Shown piece after piece: positions 8,778 through 18,852 of a stretch of 64,000 bases of DNA; position 1 is the stretch's first letter; every line of letters begins with the position of its first letter. The stretch covers positions 1 through 64,000 of the forward strand of contig CAZZKJ010000005.1 of NCBI GenBank assembly GCA_964654695.1, read 5' to 3'. Below the pieces are notes generated by a model. It saw nothing but the letters and a program-made list of their open reading frames with translations. It was not told the origin of the DNA and made no database searches. A program made the position numbers and the translations under genes. The DNA comes from CAZZKJ01 sp964654695. GTDB taxonomy: Bacteria; Krumholzibacteriota; Krumholzibacteriia; WVZY01.

Positions 8778-9404
8778 ATGAAGAGTAATAAATGCAAAAT
8801 CGTTGTGCTCGCATCGGGAGCCGGCACGAATTTTCGAGCGTTGGCGGATACGTGTGCGAAAAAGAATTTCCCGGCGGAGATTGCGGGTCTGATTTCCGAT
8901 AATCCTGATGCCGGAGCTTTGGATATAGCAAAGGAAAAGGGGATTGAGCATTTCTGCGTAGCCGTCAAGGTGGCAAAGGGCCGTTTGCCGCTTGATGCTG
9001 AAAAGAGGATCGATGAAATCTGTTCCGATCTGGGTGCTGATCTTATAGCTCTGGCCGGATTTATGAGAATTCTAAAAGGACCTCTTCTGAAAAATTATCA
9101 AGGCCGTATCATGAATATTCATCCCGCGCTTCTTCCGAGTTTCAAGGGCTTGCATGCTCAAAAGCAGGCATTGGATTATGGAGTAAAAATAGCCGGCTGC
9201 ACCGTGCATTTCGTAGACGGCTCTATTGACGGCGGCGCGATCATAATGCAGGCTTCGGTTCCCGTGAGAGACGAGGATGACGAAGAGAGCCTGAGCGGGA
9301 AGATACTCGAACTGGAACATAGAACATACGCAGAAGCCGTGCGCCTGTTCGCTCTCGGGTTGATTAAGATCGAAGGGCGAATCGTGCGGATCCTTGCCGA
9401 TTAA
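8778..9404 (+). CDS. purN: Phosphoribosylglycinamide formyltransferase PurN
   Basis: A 208-residue enzyme that transfers a formyl group from 10-formyltetrahydrofolate to GAR, the third step of purine synthesis. The N-terminal phosphate-binding loop is ASGAGTNFRAL. The catalytic core shows ALAGFMRIL, the active-site NIHPALLPSFKG (Asn-His), and GCTVHFVDGSIDGG with the catalytic Asp. Length matches the family (about 200). It begins a run purN-purC-purH-guaA, each separated by about 1-35 bases, presumably one transcript. CGGAG before the ATG is an acceptable ribosome site. Confidence 0.95.
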   Translation: MKSNKCKIVVLASGAGTNFRALADTCAKKNFPAEIAGLISDNPDAGALDIAKEKGIEHFCVAVKVAKGRLPLDAEKRIDEICSDLGADLIALAGFMRILKGPLLKNYQGRIMNIHPALLPSFKGLHAQKQALDYGVKIAGCTVHFVDGSIDGGAIIMQASVPVRDEDDEESLSGKILELEHRTYAEAVRLFALGLIKIEGRIVRILAD

Positions 9405-9437
9405 CGGCGTTTAGAATCATTTCATGGGGGTACTTGG

Positions 9438-10334
9438 ATGAAGCGATCGCTTTATAGCACGGAAGAGATAGGATTGAAGCCTGATGTATCAGGCAAAGTC
9501 AGGGACATATTTGATCTGGGCGATAAACTCCTCATAGTGGCAACCGACCGGATCAGCGCCTATGATTCCATTTTGCCGGATCCGATTCCCGGAAAGGGCG
9601 TCATATTAACTCAGATGACGCTGGGATGGTATGAACATTTTGCAAACGAAATAAATACTCATTTCCTTACAAGCGAACTTGATGATTTCCCCGTTCCTTT
9701 TAAGAATCAAGTGTCACTAGATGGTAGAAGTATGTTGGTGAGCAAGGCCGAGCGTTTGGACGTGGAGTGTGTAGTCAGGGGGTACCTTGCCGGATCCGGA
9801 TGGAAAGAATACACTTCTTCGGGCAAGATCTGCGGTATAAAGCTGCCGGAAGGCCTTCAAGAATCATCCGAACTCCCAAATCCTGTATTCACTCCCGCAA
9901 CAAAAGCTGAAAGCGGGCATGATATCAACATAAGTTTTGATAAAATGGCGTCCATCGTTCCTGGAGGCATAGCTGAACAATTGAAAAATCTCAGTCTCGG
10001 AGTATACAACCGGGCTCGAGACTATGCCGCCGCAGCCGGAATAATCCTGGCCGACACGAAGTTCGAATTTGGAATATTGGGAGGAGAAATCATCTTGATC
10101 GATGAACTCTTATCGCCGGATTCATCTAGGTTTTGGCCCTCCGAGGATTATGAGCCCGGCAGGCCGCAAGCAAGTTACGATAAACAGTTCGTAAGAGATT
10201 ATCTCGATCATATAGGGTGGGACCGCAATCCTCCGGCGCCGGCCCTGCCTCCGGACGTTATCGGGAAAACCATAGAGCGATACGAAGAAGCGAGCAAAAT
10301 GCTTTTTCCAACCATAGAATACAAGGAGAATTAG
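9438..10334 (+). CDS. purC: SAICAR synthase PurC
   Basis: Phosphoribosylaminoimidazole-succinocarboxamide synthase, which joins aspartate to CAIR using ATP. The 298-residue length fits the longer, yeast Ade1-like class rather than the 240-residue bacterial class. Signatures are SGKVRDIFDLGDKLLIVATDR-type N-terminus, DRISAYDSILPDPIPGKG, the family motif VECVVRGYLAGSGWKEY, FTPATKAESGHD, and LADTKFEFG. The start ATG at 9438 follows a G-rich site. The gene lies between purN and purH. Confidence 0.95.
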   Translation: MKRSLYSTEEIGLKPDVSGKVRDIFDLGDKLLIVATDRISAYDSILPDPIPGKGVILTQMTLGWYEHFANEINTHFLTSELDDFPVPFKNQVSLDGRSMLVSKAERLDVECVVRGYLAGSGWKEYTSSGKICGIKLPEGLQESSELPNPVFTPATKAESGHDINISFDKMASIVPGGIAEQLKNLSLGVYNRARDYAAAAGIILADTKFEFGILGGEIILIDELLSPDSSRFWPSEDYEPGRPQASYDKQFVRDYLDHIGWDRNPPAPALPPDVIGKTIERYEEASKMLFPTIEYKEN

Positions 10335-10335
10335 A

Positions 10336-11898
10336 GTGAGCGCAAATGAAATTAAAAATGCCTTGATAAGCGTAACGGATAAGTCCGGCTTGTCCGAGTT
10401 CGCATCTATCTTGAGAAAACGGGGCATTCATATATTAGCTTCATCCGGAACGAAAATACATCTTGAAAGCAAAGGCATCGTTGCCGAAGAAATATCGAGC
10501 TATACGAACAGCAGAGAGCTTCTCGACGGGAGGGTTAAAACGCTTCACCCCAAGATTCACGCGGGAATCCTGGCAGACAGGAAAAATCCAGCTCATATGA
10601 AATCTCTTAAAGAAAAAGGCATTCGGAGCATTGATCTTGTAATAGTTAATCTCTATCCATTCAGGGAGAAATATTCAGGATCTGGATTGTCGGAGCAGGA
10701 AATGTGCGAATTCATTGACATAGGCGGCATAGCTCTTATAAGAGCCGCTGCGAAGAATTACAGTTCCGTTACTGTGATAACAAATCCCGAGCAGTACGCT
10801 GGGGTGGCCCGGGAAATAGAAGAAAAAGGCGGCACCACCATCGAGACCAGGAGGATCCTGGCCGGAGAAGCTTTCAAATTGTCCTCCGCATATGACTCCT
10901 GCATTCGAGAATTTTTTGATTCAATGACAGAAGAGGACGGCCTGCCTACAATCCTGCCTATGAATTTCGAAAGGGCTCATGTGTTGAGATACGGCGAAAA
11001 TCCCCATCAAAAGGGCGCAATCTACAGCTCCCATAAGAACTCTTACCTTCTTTCCAGCACGCAGATTCAAGGTAAGGAACTGTCTTTTAATAATTATATC
11101 GATATAATCGGCGCGTTCGCCCTCGCAAGGGACCTGGGGAAGAATCGCACTGCAATTATCAAACATACAAATCCATGCGGCGCCGGATGGTGCGGCGATA
11201 TTCGCACTTCATATGAACGAGCTTTAGCCTGCGATTCGCAGAGTGCTTTCGGAGGCATAGTGGCTGCGAATGGGGAGATCGACGGTGATACCGCAGATGC
11301 AATGATAAAGCTTTTTCTTGAAGTGGTTCTGGCAAGATCATTTACAGTAGAAGCGTTGGCAAGGTTCTCCCGTAAGAAGAACTTGAGAGTTATATCAATT
11401 CCCGATAAATATTGGGATCTTCCGCAGTCGGTTTATATGGGTCTTTTCATTGAAGACGCTTTTCTCTACCAGGAGCTTGATACGGGATTTCCTGAGATCG
11501 ATTCCCTCGAAACTGTTACGAAGAAACATCCGAATGACGTGGAACGCAAAGCGCTTATCAACGCCTGGAAGACGGCTAAACATGTCAAATCGAATTCCAT
11601 AGTTATAGCCAATGAGTCAGGAACCGTAGGTATTGGGGCGGGGCAGATGAGCAGGGTTGATGCAGCTCGGATTGCCGTGGAAAAAGCCGGGCGCGCCGGA
11701 CTTTCTCTCAAGGACTCAGTCGCAGCTTCGGATGCTTTTTTCCCGTTTGCGGACGGAGTCATCGAGCTTGCCGAAAGCGGCATAACTTCGGTGATTCAAC
11801 CGGGAGGATCGATCAGGGATAATGAAGTAATCGCCTCTGCGGATTCCGCCGGGATATCAATGGTATTTACGGGACGAAGACATTTTCGACACCTGTAG
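10336..11898 (+). CDS. purH: Bifunctional AICAR transformylase/IMP cyclohydrolase PurH
   Basis: A 520-residue enzyme for the last two steps to IMP. The N-terminal MGS-like IMP cyclohydrolase domain (about 1-195) has ALISVTDKSGLSEFA, GGTLxH-type DGRVKTLHPKIHAGIL and LVIVNLYPF. The transformylase domain shows LRYGENPHQKGAIY, the catalytic KHTNPCGAGW (Lys-His) and QSAFGGIVAANGEID. The start is GTG 10336, with AAGGAG at 10323-10328, one base after the purC stop. Full length; no missing residues noticed. Confidence 0.96.
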   Translation: MSANEIKNALISVTDKSGLSEFASILRKRGIHILASSGTKIHLESKGIVAEEISSYTNSRELLDGRVKTLHPKIHAGILADRKNPAHMKSLKEKGIRSIDLVIVNLYPFREKYSGSGLSEQEMCEFIDIGGIALIRAAAKNYSSVTVITNPEQYAGVAREIEEKGGTTIETRRILAGEAFKLSSAYDSCIREFFDSMTEEDGLPTILPMNFERAHVLRYGENPHQKGAIYSSHKNSYLLSSTQIQGKELSFNNYIDIIGAFALARDLGKNRTAIIKHTNPCGAGWCGDIRTSYERALACDSQSAFGGIVAANGEIDGDTADAMIKLFLEVVLARSFTVEALARFSRKKNLRVISIPDKYWDLPQSVYMGLFIEDAFLYQELDTGFPEIDSLETVTKKHPNDVERKALINAWKTAKHVKSNSIVIANESGTVGIGAGQMSRVDAARIAVEKAGRAGLSLKDSVAASDAFFPFADGVIELAESGITSVIQPGGSIRDNEVIASADSAGISMVFTGRRHFRHL

Positions 11899-11920
11899 GA
11901 TCCTCATACAGGAGAATTTT

Positions 11921-13459
11921 ATGCAGGAAAAAGGCATAGTAATACTTGATTTTGGATCGCAGTACACGCAATTGATTACCAAATCGATTCGCAGGTTGAA
12001 TGTGTTTTCCGAAATACTTCCGTGCACCGCTCCCCGGGAGGAGATTCTCAAGAATAAACCCAACGGCATTATCCTGTCTGGAGGGCCGTCAAGTGTATTT
12101 GACAGGGACGCACCTATATTGCCTGAATTCTTACTGGGGTTGAATCTACCCATCCTGGGTATCTGTTACGGCATGCAGCTGGCGGCAAGGGCTATGGGAG
12201 CGGAAGTCAAACAGTCCGGCAGCGGGGAGTATGGGTTCACTCTGATAAAAACCATGGAAGATAACCCTCTTTTCAAGAGAACCCCGGAAGAGCAACAGGT
12301 ATGGATGAGCCACAGGGATAAAATAGCAGGCAGAGTTCCGGGTATGGAAGTGATTGCTTCTTCTGATAACTGCGACATAGCTGCTCTAGCTTTTCCTGAA
12401 AAACATATTTACGGTGTGCAGTTTCATCCGGAGGTTCGCCATACTTCCTGTGGCGAAACAATACTGGAAAATTTTATATTCGAAATTTGCATGTGTTCGG
12501 CAGCTTGGAAAGCGGAAAATATGATCGAACAGAAGATAAGCGAAATCAAAACCGCTGCCGGGAACAAACCTGTGATCTGCGGCGTAAGCGGCGGAGTCGA
12601 CAGCTCGGTGACTGCTGTTTTAACCAGCAGGGCGGTTGGAAAGAATCTTTTTTGCGTATTCGTCGATAATGGACTGCTTCGCTCAAATGAGAAAGAAAAT
12701 GTTGAGAAGCTGCTCAACAAACACCTGGCAGTGAAATTGCATGTTGTCGATGCCCGCAGGAGATTCCTGGAGTGCCTGCAGGGGGTTCTGGATCCGGAAG
12801 AGAAGCGCAAGAGAATAGGCGGTTTGTTTATAGATATTTTTAATGATGTAAGCAAGCAGGCCGGACCTTTTGAATATCTGGCTCAAGGTACCTTATATCC
12901 GGACCGAATCGAAAGCACATCCACTTTCGGGCCTTCAGATGTAATAAAAACCCATCACAACGTTGGGGGTTTGCCGGATAAGATAAATTTCAAACTTATC
13001 GAACCTCTGGCATTTCTTTTTAAAGATGAAGTGCGTGAGCTCGGAAGAGCTGCAGGTCTTCCGGAAGAACTGCTCGGACGTCATCCTTTTCCGGGACCCG
13101 GACTGGCCGTCAGGGTGGTGGGAGAAGTGACGGAATCAAAGCTGGAAATACTGCGCAAAGCCGACAAGATCTTTATAGACGGGCTAAAAGAATGGAAGCT
13201 TTACGACAAAGTATGGCAGGCGGGGGCTGTTCTTCTTTCCGTCAAGAGCGTTGGCGTGATGGGCGATTGCAGGACCTATAACTATGTTATCGCCCTAAGG
13301 GCTGTTAACAGCACAGATGGGATGACAGCGGATTGGGCCAGACTCGGTGATGATTTCCTGGCGGCTATGTCCAGCAAAATTATAAACTCCATTGAAGGCA
13401 TAAACCGGGTTGTCTATGACATCAGTTCCAAACCGCCCAGCACCATAGAATGGGAATGA
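11921..13459 (+). CDS. guaA: GMP synthase (glutamine-hydrolysing) GuaA
   Basis: Converts XMP to GMP with glutamine and ATP. The 512-residue protein has the class I glutamine amidotransferase domain first (about 1-195; nucleophile in GICYGMQLAARAMG, and VQFHPEV with the His-Glu pair). The ATP-pyrophosphatase P-loop follows as GVSGGVDSSVTAV, and the dimerisation domain ends in PPSTIEWE. The linker residues LAQGTLYPDRIES and KTHHNVGGLP are intact. CAGGAGAA precedes the ATG by a few bases. It closes the purine block: PurH makes IMP, GuaA the final GMP step; guaB is not in view. Confidence 0.97.
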   Translation: MQEKGIVILDFGSQYTQLITKSIRRLNVFSEILPCTAPREEILKNKPNGIILSGGPSSVFDRDAPILPEFLLGLNLPILGICYGMQLAARAMGAEVKQSGSGEYGFTLIKTMEDNPLFKRTPEEQQVWMSHRDKIAGRVPGMEVIASSDNCDIAALAFPEKHIYGVQFHPEVRHTSCGETILENFIFEICMCSAAWKAENMIEQKISEIKTAAGNKPVICGVSGGVDSSVTAVLTSRAVGKNLFCVFVDNGLLRSNEKENVEKLLNKHLAVKLHVVDARRRFLECLQGVLDPEEKRKRIGGLFIDIFNDVSKQAGPFEYLAQGTLYPDRIESTSTFGPSDVIKTHHNVGGLPDKINFKLIEPLAFLFKDEVRELGRAAGLPEELLGRHPFPGPGLAVRVVGEVTESKLEILRKADKIFIDGLKEWKLYDKVWQAGAVLLSVKSVGVMGDCRTYNYVIALRAVNSTDGMTADWARLGDDFLAAMSSKIINSIEGINRVVYDISSKPPSTIEWE

Positions 13460-13558
13460 CAAATCCCATCGATAATAAAACCATACGTTTTCTGAATTAA
13501 AAAAAAGCAACCTTGATTGCGATCCAGGCGGATTAACCTCAAAAGACCGGCGGATTCG

Positions 13559-15898
13559 ATGTTCAACCGCTTTAAAGGGCTTATTATTTTATTCCTCCTT
13601 GTTTGTTTCAATTCGCCGGCATCATCCAGTTCAAATACGACAATTATAACCGCCTCCAAAGTTAACTGCGCCCTTGTTCTGGAAAGCTTCGGAGAAGTGG
13701 AGAGAGCCGAAGAAGTGATCGCCTCGCTGCCTCGCGACGCCGCCGGGATTGCACGGGTGCACGCCAGGCTTCTTGCAAAAATGGGTCTTTATGAACGCGC
13801 GGACAGCGCCTATTCCCTGGCATGTGCTCAAATGAATGGCAAATCGCTTACGGAGCGGCAGCTTCAATGTTTTATTCATGCCGTGTATAGCCTGAATGCG
13901 GGAGACGGCAAAAAAGCGCTTCGTTATTTAGAGTTATTGGATTCACACTCGATTCCGACCTTAGAGGACTATATTATATTTGCAAGGATGAAGGCAAAAG
14001 CACTTCAAGGAGATTACGAAAAGGCGGTCGAACTGGGTATAACCAAAATCAACGATGGGCTCTGCAGAACCTTGACGCCCGAATTCGAAGGAGAAGTTCT
14101 GAAATGTTTATCGGCCGCTAATAATGATTCGCTTGCGTTGGTGGTAATATCATCATTGAAGAAAATATTAAAGAAGGATAAAAAGATAATTCCGTTCCTG
14201 CTGCAGGAGATAAATTTATCAATCACCGGTAGTAATCATAATAGAGCGCGTAAGGCGGCAATGGAGCTGATACAGGAATACCCGCGTTCGGACGCTGCTA
14301 CCGAAGCAATTGAAATCTTATTGTCGAATTATCCATTATCGGATTTAAAAACTGATGAATTGATTCAATACTGCAAAATCCTGGTTGATCACAAAAAAAA
14401 GATCACAGCGAAGAAATTTATCTCAGAGTTGGGAAAAAGATCTTTAAAAGAGACGGAGAGAGAGCATAAAAATTTATATGAAGGCATACTGTTGTATCAT
14501 TATGGCAGATACGAAAAGGCCTTAAAAATACTGAAATATGAATTCCAAAAACAAGAAATATTCTCCAAGTCGCTCATATGGAAGGCCAGAGCCTACAGAA
14601 AACTCAAAAGATACCGTCTTGCCGCCGAGACATATGAATATTTCAGCAGGTATTATCCCAAGAATCCAACCGCGCCCGAAGCTCTGCTTGTCGCCGCGCA
14701 TCTATGGGAAAAGAACGGACACCATAGCAGATCCCGTTCGATAAGAACGGCCCTTGCCGACAAATATCCGGATAGTTACTACGGCGTGTCTGCAGCTTTG
14801 GAAAATGCATTTTATTTCATTGAGCGCAGGCAATATAGAAAAGGCGCAGAAATATTGAAAAACGCTTCCGAACTCTCCGGCAGGTCTTTTGAAGAATATT
14901 TCTATTACATGGCGAGATGCTACGAGTACTCGGGGGAAAAACACCTTAGCTCGAAGGCTGCCGGCCGGCTTAATAAGATAAACCGCTGCTCTTTTTACAT
15001 CGAACCCGAAATTAAGAGCGGATTCAAGGCGCCGGCGCTGAGCAGCAGGGGAAGGGCGATTATGGACGGGGAACACGGTTTGATAAAAATACTGTCCGGG
15101 ATCGAGCACGATAGAAATCGTGCTTATGCTTACATCGATAGTCTGGTTAGGATAACCGGACAGAGAGAAAAATCTTGGAAAAATAACAAGCACTTCGAAT
15201 TGGGACGGCTTTTTCTGCAATCGGGTCTGATTGTCTGGGCTGAAAACGAACTCGGAGAAGCGATGAAGGATTTTCGAAGCAATCCCGCAGCCCTGAGCGC
15301 CCTGGCACGGATTTATGACGGCGCGGGAATGGTCTGGGAGAGTTTAAAAACATACGAGAGACTCAAGTTTATTCTGGCGAGAAGACATAGGATCTCAGTT
15401 GATGACCGATTTGACATAGTGCTTTACCCTCTTCCTTTTCCCGGCATGGTATTGGAGAGGTGCATCCGCTATAACATACCTCCTAATCTCGCGTTTGCGC
15501 TTATCAGGGAAGAAAGCCGGTTCCATGCAAAAGCTGTTTCCAGGGCGGGAGCTGTTGGATTGATGCAGCTTATGCCGGAAACCGGCTTACAACTGGCGGA
15601 TGAACTGGGATACGCAGTGGATGAGAGCATCCTGGTACTTCCGGAATTAAATATTGAATTGGGAATGCGTTACGCCTCGCGACTGTTGATGCTTTGCAAA
15701 GGCAGATACCACATGATGCTGGCTGCCTATAATGCAGGAATGAAAAACGCCAAGCGATGGTTTACGAAAAAGAACATGAACTGGAGTCTGCAATGGCAGG
15801 TAGACCACATCGATTACAAAGAAACCAGGCAGTACGTTAAACGAATCGTAGAATCAGCGAACAGATATTCATTTCTATACGACTTTTCCGAGGAATAA
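13559..15898 (+). CDS. Slt70-like lytic transglycosylase with helical/TPR N-terminus
   Basis: A 779-residue periplasmic murein transglycosylase. A signal peptide (residues 1-24, GLIILFLLVCFNSPASS) is followed by about 580 residues of TPR-like helical repeats (for example YEKALKILKYEF, YRLAAETYEYFSRYYP) that correspond to the superhelical ring of Slt70. The catalytic SLT domain at about 630-770 has Glu652 in IREESRFHAKAVS, GAVGLMQLMPETG and MMLAAYNAGM. An earlier TTG (13517) is in frame, but the ATG at 13559 begins the signal peptide and is preferred. Codon use is like its neighbours. It opens a block of poorly known envelope genes up to 21.6 kb. Confidence 0.88.
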   Translation: MFNRFKGLIILFLLVCFNSPASSSSNTTIITASKVNCALVLESFGEVERAEEVIASLPRDAAGIARVHARLLAKMGLYERADSAYSLACAQMNGKSLTERQLQCFIHAVYSLNAGDGKKALRYLELLDSHSIPTLEDYIIFARMKAKALQGDYEKAVELGITKINDGLCRTLTPEFEGEVLKCLSAANNDSLALVVISSLKKILKKDKKIIPFLLQEINLSITGSNHNRARKAAMELIQEYPRSDAATEAIEILLSNYPLSDLKTDELIQYCKILVDHKKKITAKKFISELGKRSLKETEREHKNLYEGILLYHYGRYEKALKILKYEFQKQEIFSKSLIWKARAYRKLKRYRLAAETYEYFSRYYPKNPTAPEALLVAAHLWEKNGHHSRSRSIRTALADKYPDSYYGVSAALENAFYFIERRQYRKGAEILKNASELSGRSFEEYFYYMARCYEYSGEKHLSSKAAGRLNKINRCSFYIEPEIKSGFKAPALSSRGRAIMDGEHGLIKILSGIEHDRNRAYAYIDSLVRITGQREKSWKNNKHFELGRLFLQSGLIVWAENELGEAMKDFRSNPAALSALARIYDGAGMVWESLKTYERLKFILARRHRISVDDRFDIVLYPLPFPGMVLERCIRYNIPPNLAFALIREESRFHAKAVSRAGAVGLMQLMPETGLQLADELGYAVDESILVLPELNIELGMRYASRLLMLCKGRYHMMLAAYNAGMKNAKRWFTKKNMNWSLQWQVDHIDYKETRQYVKRIVESANRYSFLYDFSEE

Positions 15899-15908
15899 TC
15901 GAATCGAA

Positions 15909-17270
15909 ATGTCAAAAGTTCTATTTGCTCGTCTGCTATTTCTTGCTGCATCCACAAACATTACTCTTATTCTGTTAAATTCGACAGGCGTTTCAGCGGC
16001 AGAGACAACAATAGTCGAACCGCCTTGGAAACATTGTTTTGGTATTAACCGTGTGAGGCAATCTCATCTCAGTTTATATTCCGGCTATAAGAAAAGATTT
16101 GCTTCACCTCAGGGGATAGTCGCTCTGAAGCTCGACGCCAATGACCGGCCGGGACAAAGCGATGACGATGAGCTGACGGTTTACGGAGTGAATTCCGACG
16201 CCGGAGAGATAATTTATAACAAATCTCTGGCCAGCTTAGGTTTCTGGAATGCGGCGGATAAATCGGATAGTGCGCTGTCGAATCCTATAGGAATCGCTGC
16301 CGCCCCTGATGGTTCGGTCATAATAGCGGATACCGGAAACAACCGTCTCGTCTTGTTGAAGAACGAGAATAACAACCTGCATTATCTTTTTGCCTCTCGT
16401 CTGGACGATTCGAACCAGCAGCTGTCAGGGCCTTCAGATGTCGATTTCGAAAACGATACCCTTTATGTGGCCGATACCGGGAACAACAGGATTATTGCCG
16501 CGTTAAACCGGGATTCCTCCCTGCAGACTATCAGGAATGTGCGACCTTCAAAACCATTGTATCATCCTTTTGGAATTGCATGCATTTCAGGAAAAAGATT
16601 CAACTATTATAATTCCAATTTTATAGTTATCACAGATTCCCTGAATAAAAGGCTTGTGCAGATTTCACTGGACGGCAGGGTTCAAAAAGTAACCAGAATA
16701 TATGATATAAGCGATCGCGGGGGCGGCTTTTATTTTGTCGAAATAGATTATTATTCCAACATTTACGTTACGGATACCGATGGCGGATGCGTATATAAGT
16801 TCAACAAGGATTTGCAGTTTCTTTCCCGCCTGGCATGCTCGGATTCTGATAAACACCGTCTTGAGGAACCCAGGGGGATAACAATTTATCGCCGTTTTGG
16901 CCAGATTTTTGTCGCAGAGAGATCGGGGGCGAGCTATTTCTGGGTTGGTACCGATGTGCTTTATGCTTCGGGAAAGATAAATTACCTCGATGAGAATCAT
17001 AGCGGCCGGGTACTGCAGGTGCGGTTTCTGCTCACCGAGCACTCGTACGTAACCATAAGGCTCAAAGCGGATGATGATTGTGGAAAACGCACTTTTATTG
17101 AAAATGTATTTATGGCGCCCGGGGTCGTATTCAGGATTTATGAGCTGGCGCTGTTTCCGGAGGCCGAAAAACTCGCAAATTGCAAATATTTCATAGAGAT
17201 AGAGGCCGTTCCTACATACGCGTCAAAACGATATCTCACAGTTGTAAAACATGCAATCCTAAAGTTTTAA
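15909..17270 (+). CDS. Secreted NHL-repeat beta-propeller protein
   Basis: A 453-residue protein with a signal peptide (about 1-30, ending VSAAET) and NHL-type repeats: SNPIGIAAAPDGSVIIADTGNNRL, GPSDVDFENDTLYVADTGNNRI in pieces, then YHPFGIACISG...ITDSLNKRLVQI, YSNIYVTDTDGGCVYKF and EEPRGITIYRRFGQIFVAE. These form a propeller of about six blades (residues 60-340). The last 110 residues are a beta-rich domain without a family I recognise. NHL propellers usually bind proteins, RNA or sugars; no enzymatic residues are evident. It starts ten bases after the transglycosylase stop, so the two are probably co-expressed. Confidence 0.75.
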   Translation: MSKVLFARLLFLAASTNITLILLNSTGVSAAETTIVEPPWKHCFGINRVRQSHLSLYSGYKKRFASPQGIVALKLDANDRPGQSDDDELTVYGVNSDAGEIIYNKSLASLGFWNAADKSDSALSNPIGIAAAPDGSVIIADTGNNRLVLLKNENNNLHYLFASRLDDSNQQLSGPSDVDFENDTLYVADTGNNRIIAALNRDSSLQTIRNVRPSKPLYHPFGIACISGKRFNYYNSNFIVITDSLNKRLVQISLDGRVQKVTRIYDISDRGGGFYFVEIDYYSNIYVTDTDGGCVYKFNKDLQFLSRLACSDSDKHRLEEPRGITIYRRFGQIFVAERSGASYFWVGTDVLYASGKINYLDENHSGRVLQVRFLLTEHSYVTIRLKADDDCGKRTFIENVFMAPGVVFRIYELALFPEAEKLANCKYFIEIEAVPTYASKRYLTVVKHAILKF

Positions 17271-17282
17271 AGGTGAATAACC

Positions 17283-17903
17283 ATGCAAGAAAGCCGACCA
17301 GAAAAATCTGCTGATCCCAAATCAATAATACTGGAATTAAAGAGGAAATCCATTCATGCAGTAATGGTTGTAATCCCCCTGTGGATCTATTTTATGCCCC
17401 CGCGGACCGCCGATATTGGCCTTATAATTGCTAGTATGGCTACGATAGCATTTGATGTATGGCGTTTGAGCGATAACAAGTTAAAGAGGTTTTTCCTCAG
17501 GTTCTTTAAATCGCTGATTCGCAGGCACGAAGAAGAGCATCTTTTGGGTTCGACTTATTTCATGATTGCAGCGTTGATAAGCGTGCTCATCTTCCAGAAA
17601 TTAATAGCTATTTCCGCCCTTCTTTTCCTGGTAATTGGCGATACGGCAGCAGCCGTTTTTGGAAAGAAGTATGGAAAGCCCCGCTACTGGGGTAAAAGTA
17701 TAGAAGGTAGTCTCGCCTGCTTTTTAAGTTGCCTGATCATAGGCTACATTATTTTGAAATCCGAAGAGGGAGCGAATCAACTGGTTTGGGCGGGGGCGTT
17801 AGCGGCTGTTATTGCGGAAGCGGTTCCCGCACCAATGGATGACAACATGAGAGTTCCTATAATAAGCGGAATGATCATGCAAATAGTTGCTCACTTTAGT
17901 TAG
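17283..17903 (+). CDS. Polyprenol/diacylglycerol-kinase-like membrane protein
   Basis: A 206-residue protein with five or six membrane helices from about residue 25. It resembles the SEC59/DGK1 (CTP-dependent dolichol or diacylglycerol kinase) branch of the phosphatidate cytidylyltransferase superfamily: ELKRKSIHAVMVVIPLWIYF, DVWRLSDNKLKRFFLRFF, the conserved GDTAAAVFGKKYGKPRYWGKSIEGSLA-type core (split here as GDTAAAVFGKKYGK and WGKSIEGSLACF), and AEAVPAPMDDNMRVPIISG. It would phosphorylate a membrane lipid alcohol using CTP; the substrate is not predictable. AAAGGTGA precedes the ATG at a good distance. Confidence 0.78.
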   Translation: MQESRPEKSADPKSIILELKRKSIHAVMVVIPLWIYFMPPRTADIGLIIASMATIAFDVWRLSDNKLKRFFLRFFKSLIRRHEEEHLLGSTYFMIAALISVLIFQKLIAISALLFLVIGDTAAAVFGKKYGKPRYWGKSIEGSLACFLSCLIIGYIILKSEEGANQLVWAGALAAVIAEAVPAPMDDNMRVPIISGMIMQIVAHFS

Positions 17904-17911
17904 GGGTTGCC

Positions 17912-18847
17912 ATGTTTCTCAAGAAGTTATTCAATTTTATCCCCAGGAATGAATTTTCCAAAGCTCTGGATCTGTATAACCGTGGAGACTACAGAAAAGC
18001 CCTGCATAAATTCGAAGATTTAATAGAGAATAATGAATCTCCTGAAAACCTCGATTTACAGACAATTGAGCTCTATGCATGCGAAGCACATGTAGGATTA
18101 AGCAAGTATTATTCTGACGGCGGCGATCTAGAATCAGCCGTTGATGAAATGGAAAAGGCCGTCGCACTCAAACCAAATTTTGCTGATCTTCGCTACAACC
18201 TTGGCAATCTGCATTTCAAGATCGGCAACACGGATAAAGCAGTAGTTAATCTGCGCAAATCTCTGGAAATCAATCCAAAATTTTTCAAAGCCAGAGTAAT
18301 TTTATCAAAATTACTTCTGGCGGGAAATGATATCGAGGGATGCTCAAGAGAACTATCTACAGCTGAAGAGGTTTGTCCTAACTTTTACAGGGAAAAATTG
18401 AACGAGCTGAACCAGGCTTTGAGAATAAGCGGCAAGGATGCAAACGTAGAAAAATTATATACAGAAATCCTTGAGGAAAAACCAACTTCGGCGCAGCTCA
18501 GCAGGGAACTGGCCGTTGAAGCAATTCACAACGGCAACAATACAGAGGCGATCAGAGAGCTTAAAAAAGCCATTGCTCTTAATCCCGATTATCCGGATCT
18601 TCATAATTACCTTGGTATAGCCTATGGAAACAACGGCATGCTGGATGATTCCATAGAAGAATTTGAAAGAGCGCTGAAAATAAACCCTTATTATATGAAA
18701 GCCAGACTCAATATGGCTTTGGCCATGTATGAGAAAGGGGAATTCCCCGAGGCAGGCAATCACTTGAGCAAAGTTCTGGAGGTTCAGCCGAAGAACGAGC
18801 TTGCTAACAATCTGCTTGCCGAATTGAATGCAGTCAAGGGCAGGTAA
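17912..18847 (+). CDS. TPR-repeat protein
   Basis: A 311-residue soluble protein without a signal peptide, built of tetratricopeptide repeats. Clear units are FSKALDLYNRGDYRKALHKF, DLESAVDEMEKAVALKPN, FADLRYNLGNLHFKIGNTD, KAVVNLRKSLEINPKFFKAR, NTEAIRELKKAIALNPDYPD, LHNYLGIAYGNNGMLDDSIE and FERALKINPYYMKARLNMA. TPR arrays are protein-protein scaffolds; no catalytic domain is present. It starts eight bases after the kinase-like gene and ends five bases before the J-domain gene, so a shared function with them is likely. Confidence 0.8.
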   Translation: MFLKKLFNFIPRNEFSKALDLYNRGDYRKALHKFEDLIENNESPENLDLQTIELYACEAHVGLSKYYSDGGDLESAVDEMEKAVALKPNFADLRYNLGNLHFKIGNTDKAVVNLRKSLEINPKFFKARVILSKLLLAGNDIEGCSRELSTAEEVCPNFYREKLNELNQALRISGKDANVEKLYTEILEEKPTSAQLSRELAVEAIHNGNNTEAIRELKKAIALNPDYPDLHNYLGIAYGNNGMLDDSIEEFERALKINPYYMKARLNMALAMYEKGEFPEAGNHLSKVLEVQPKNELANNLLAELNAVKGR

Positions 18848-18852
18848 CAAGA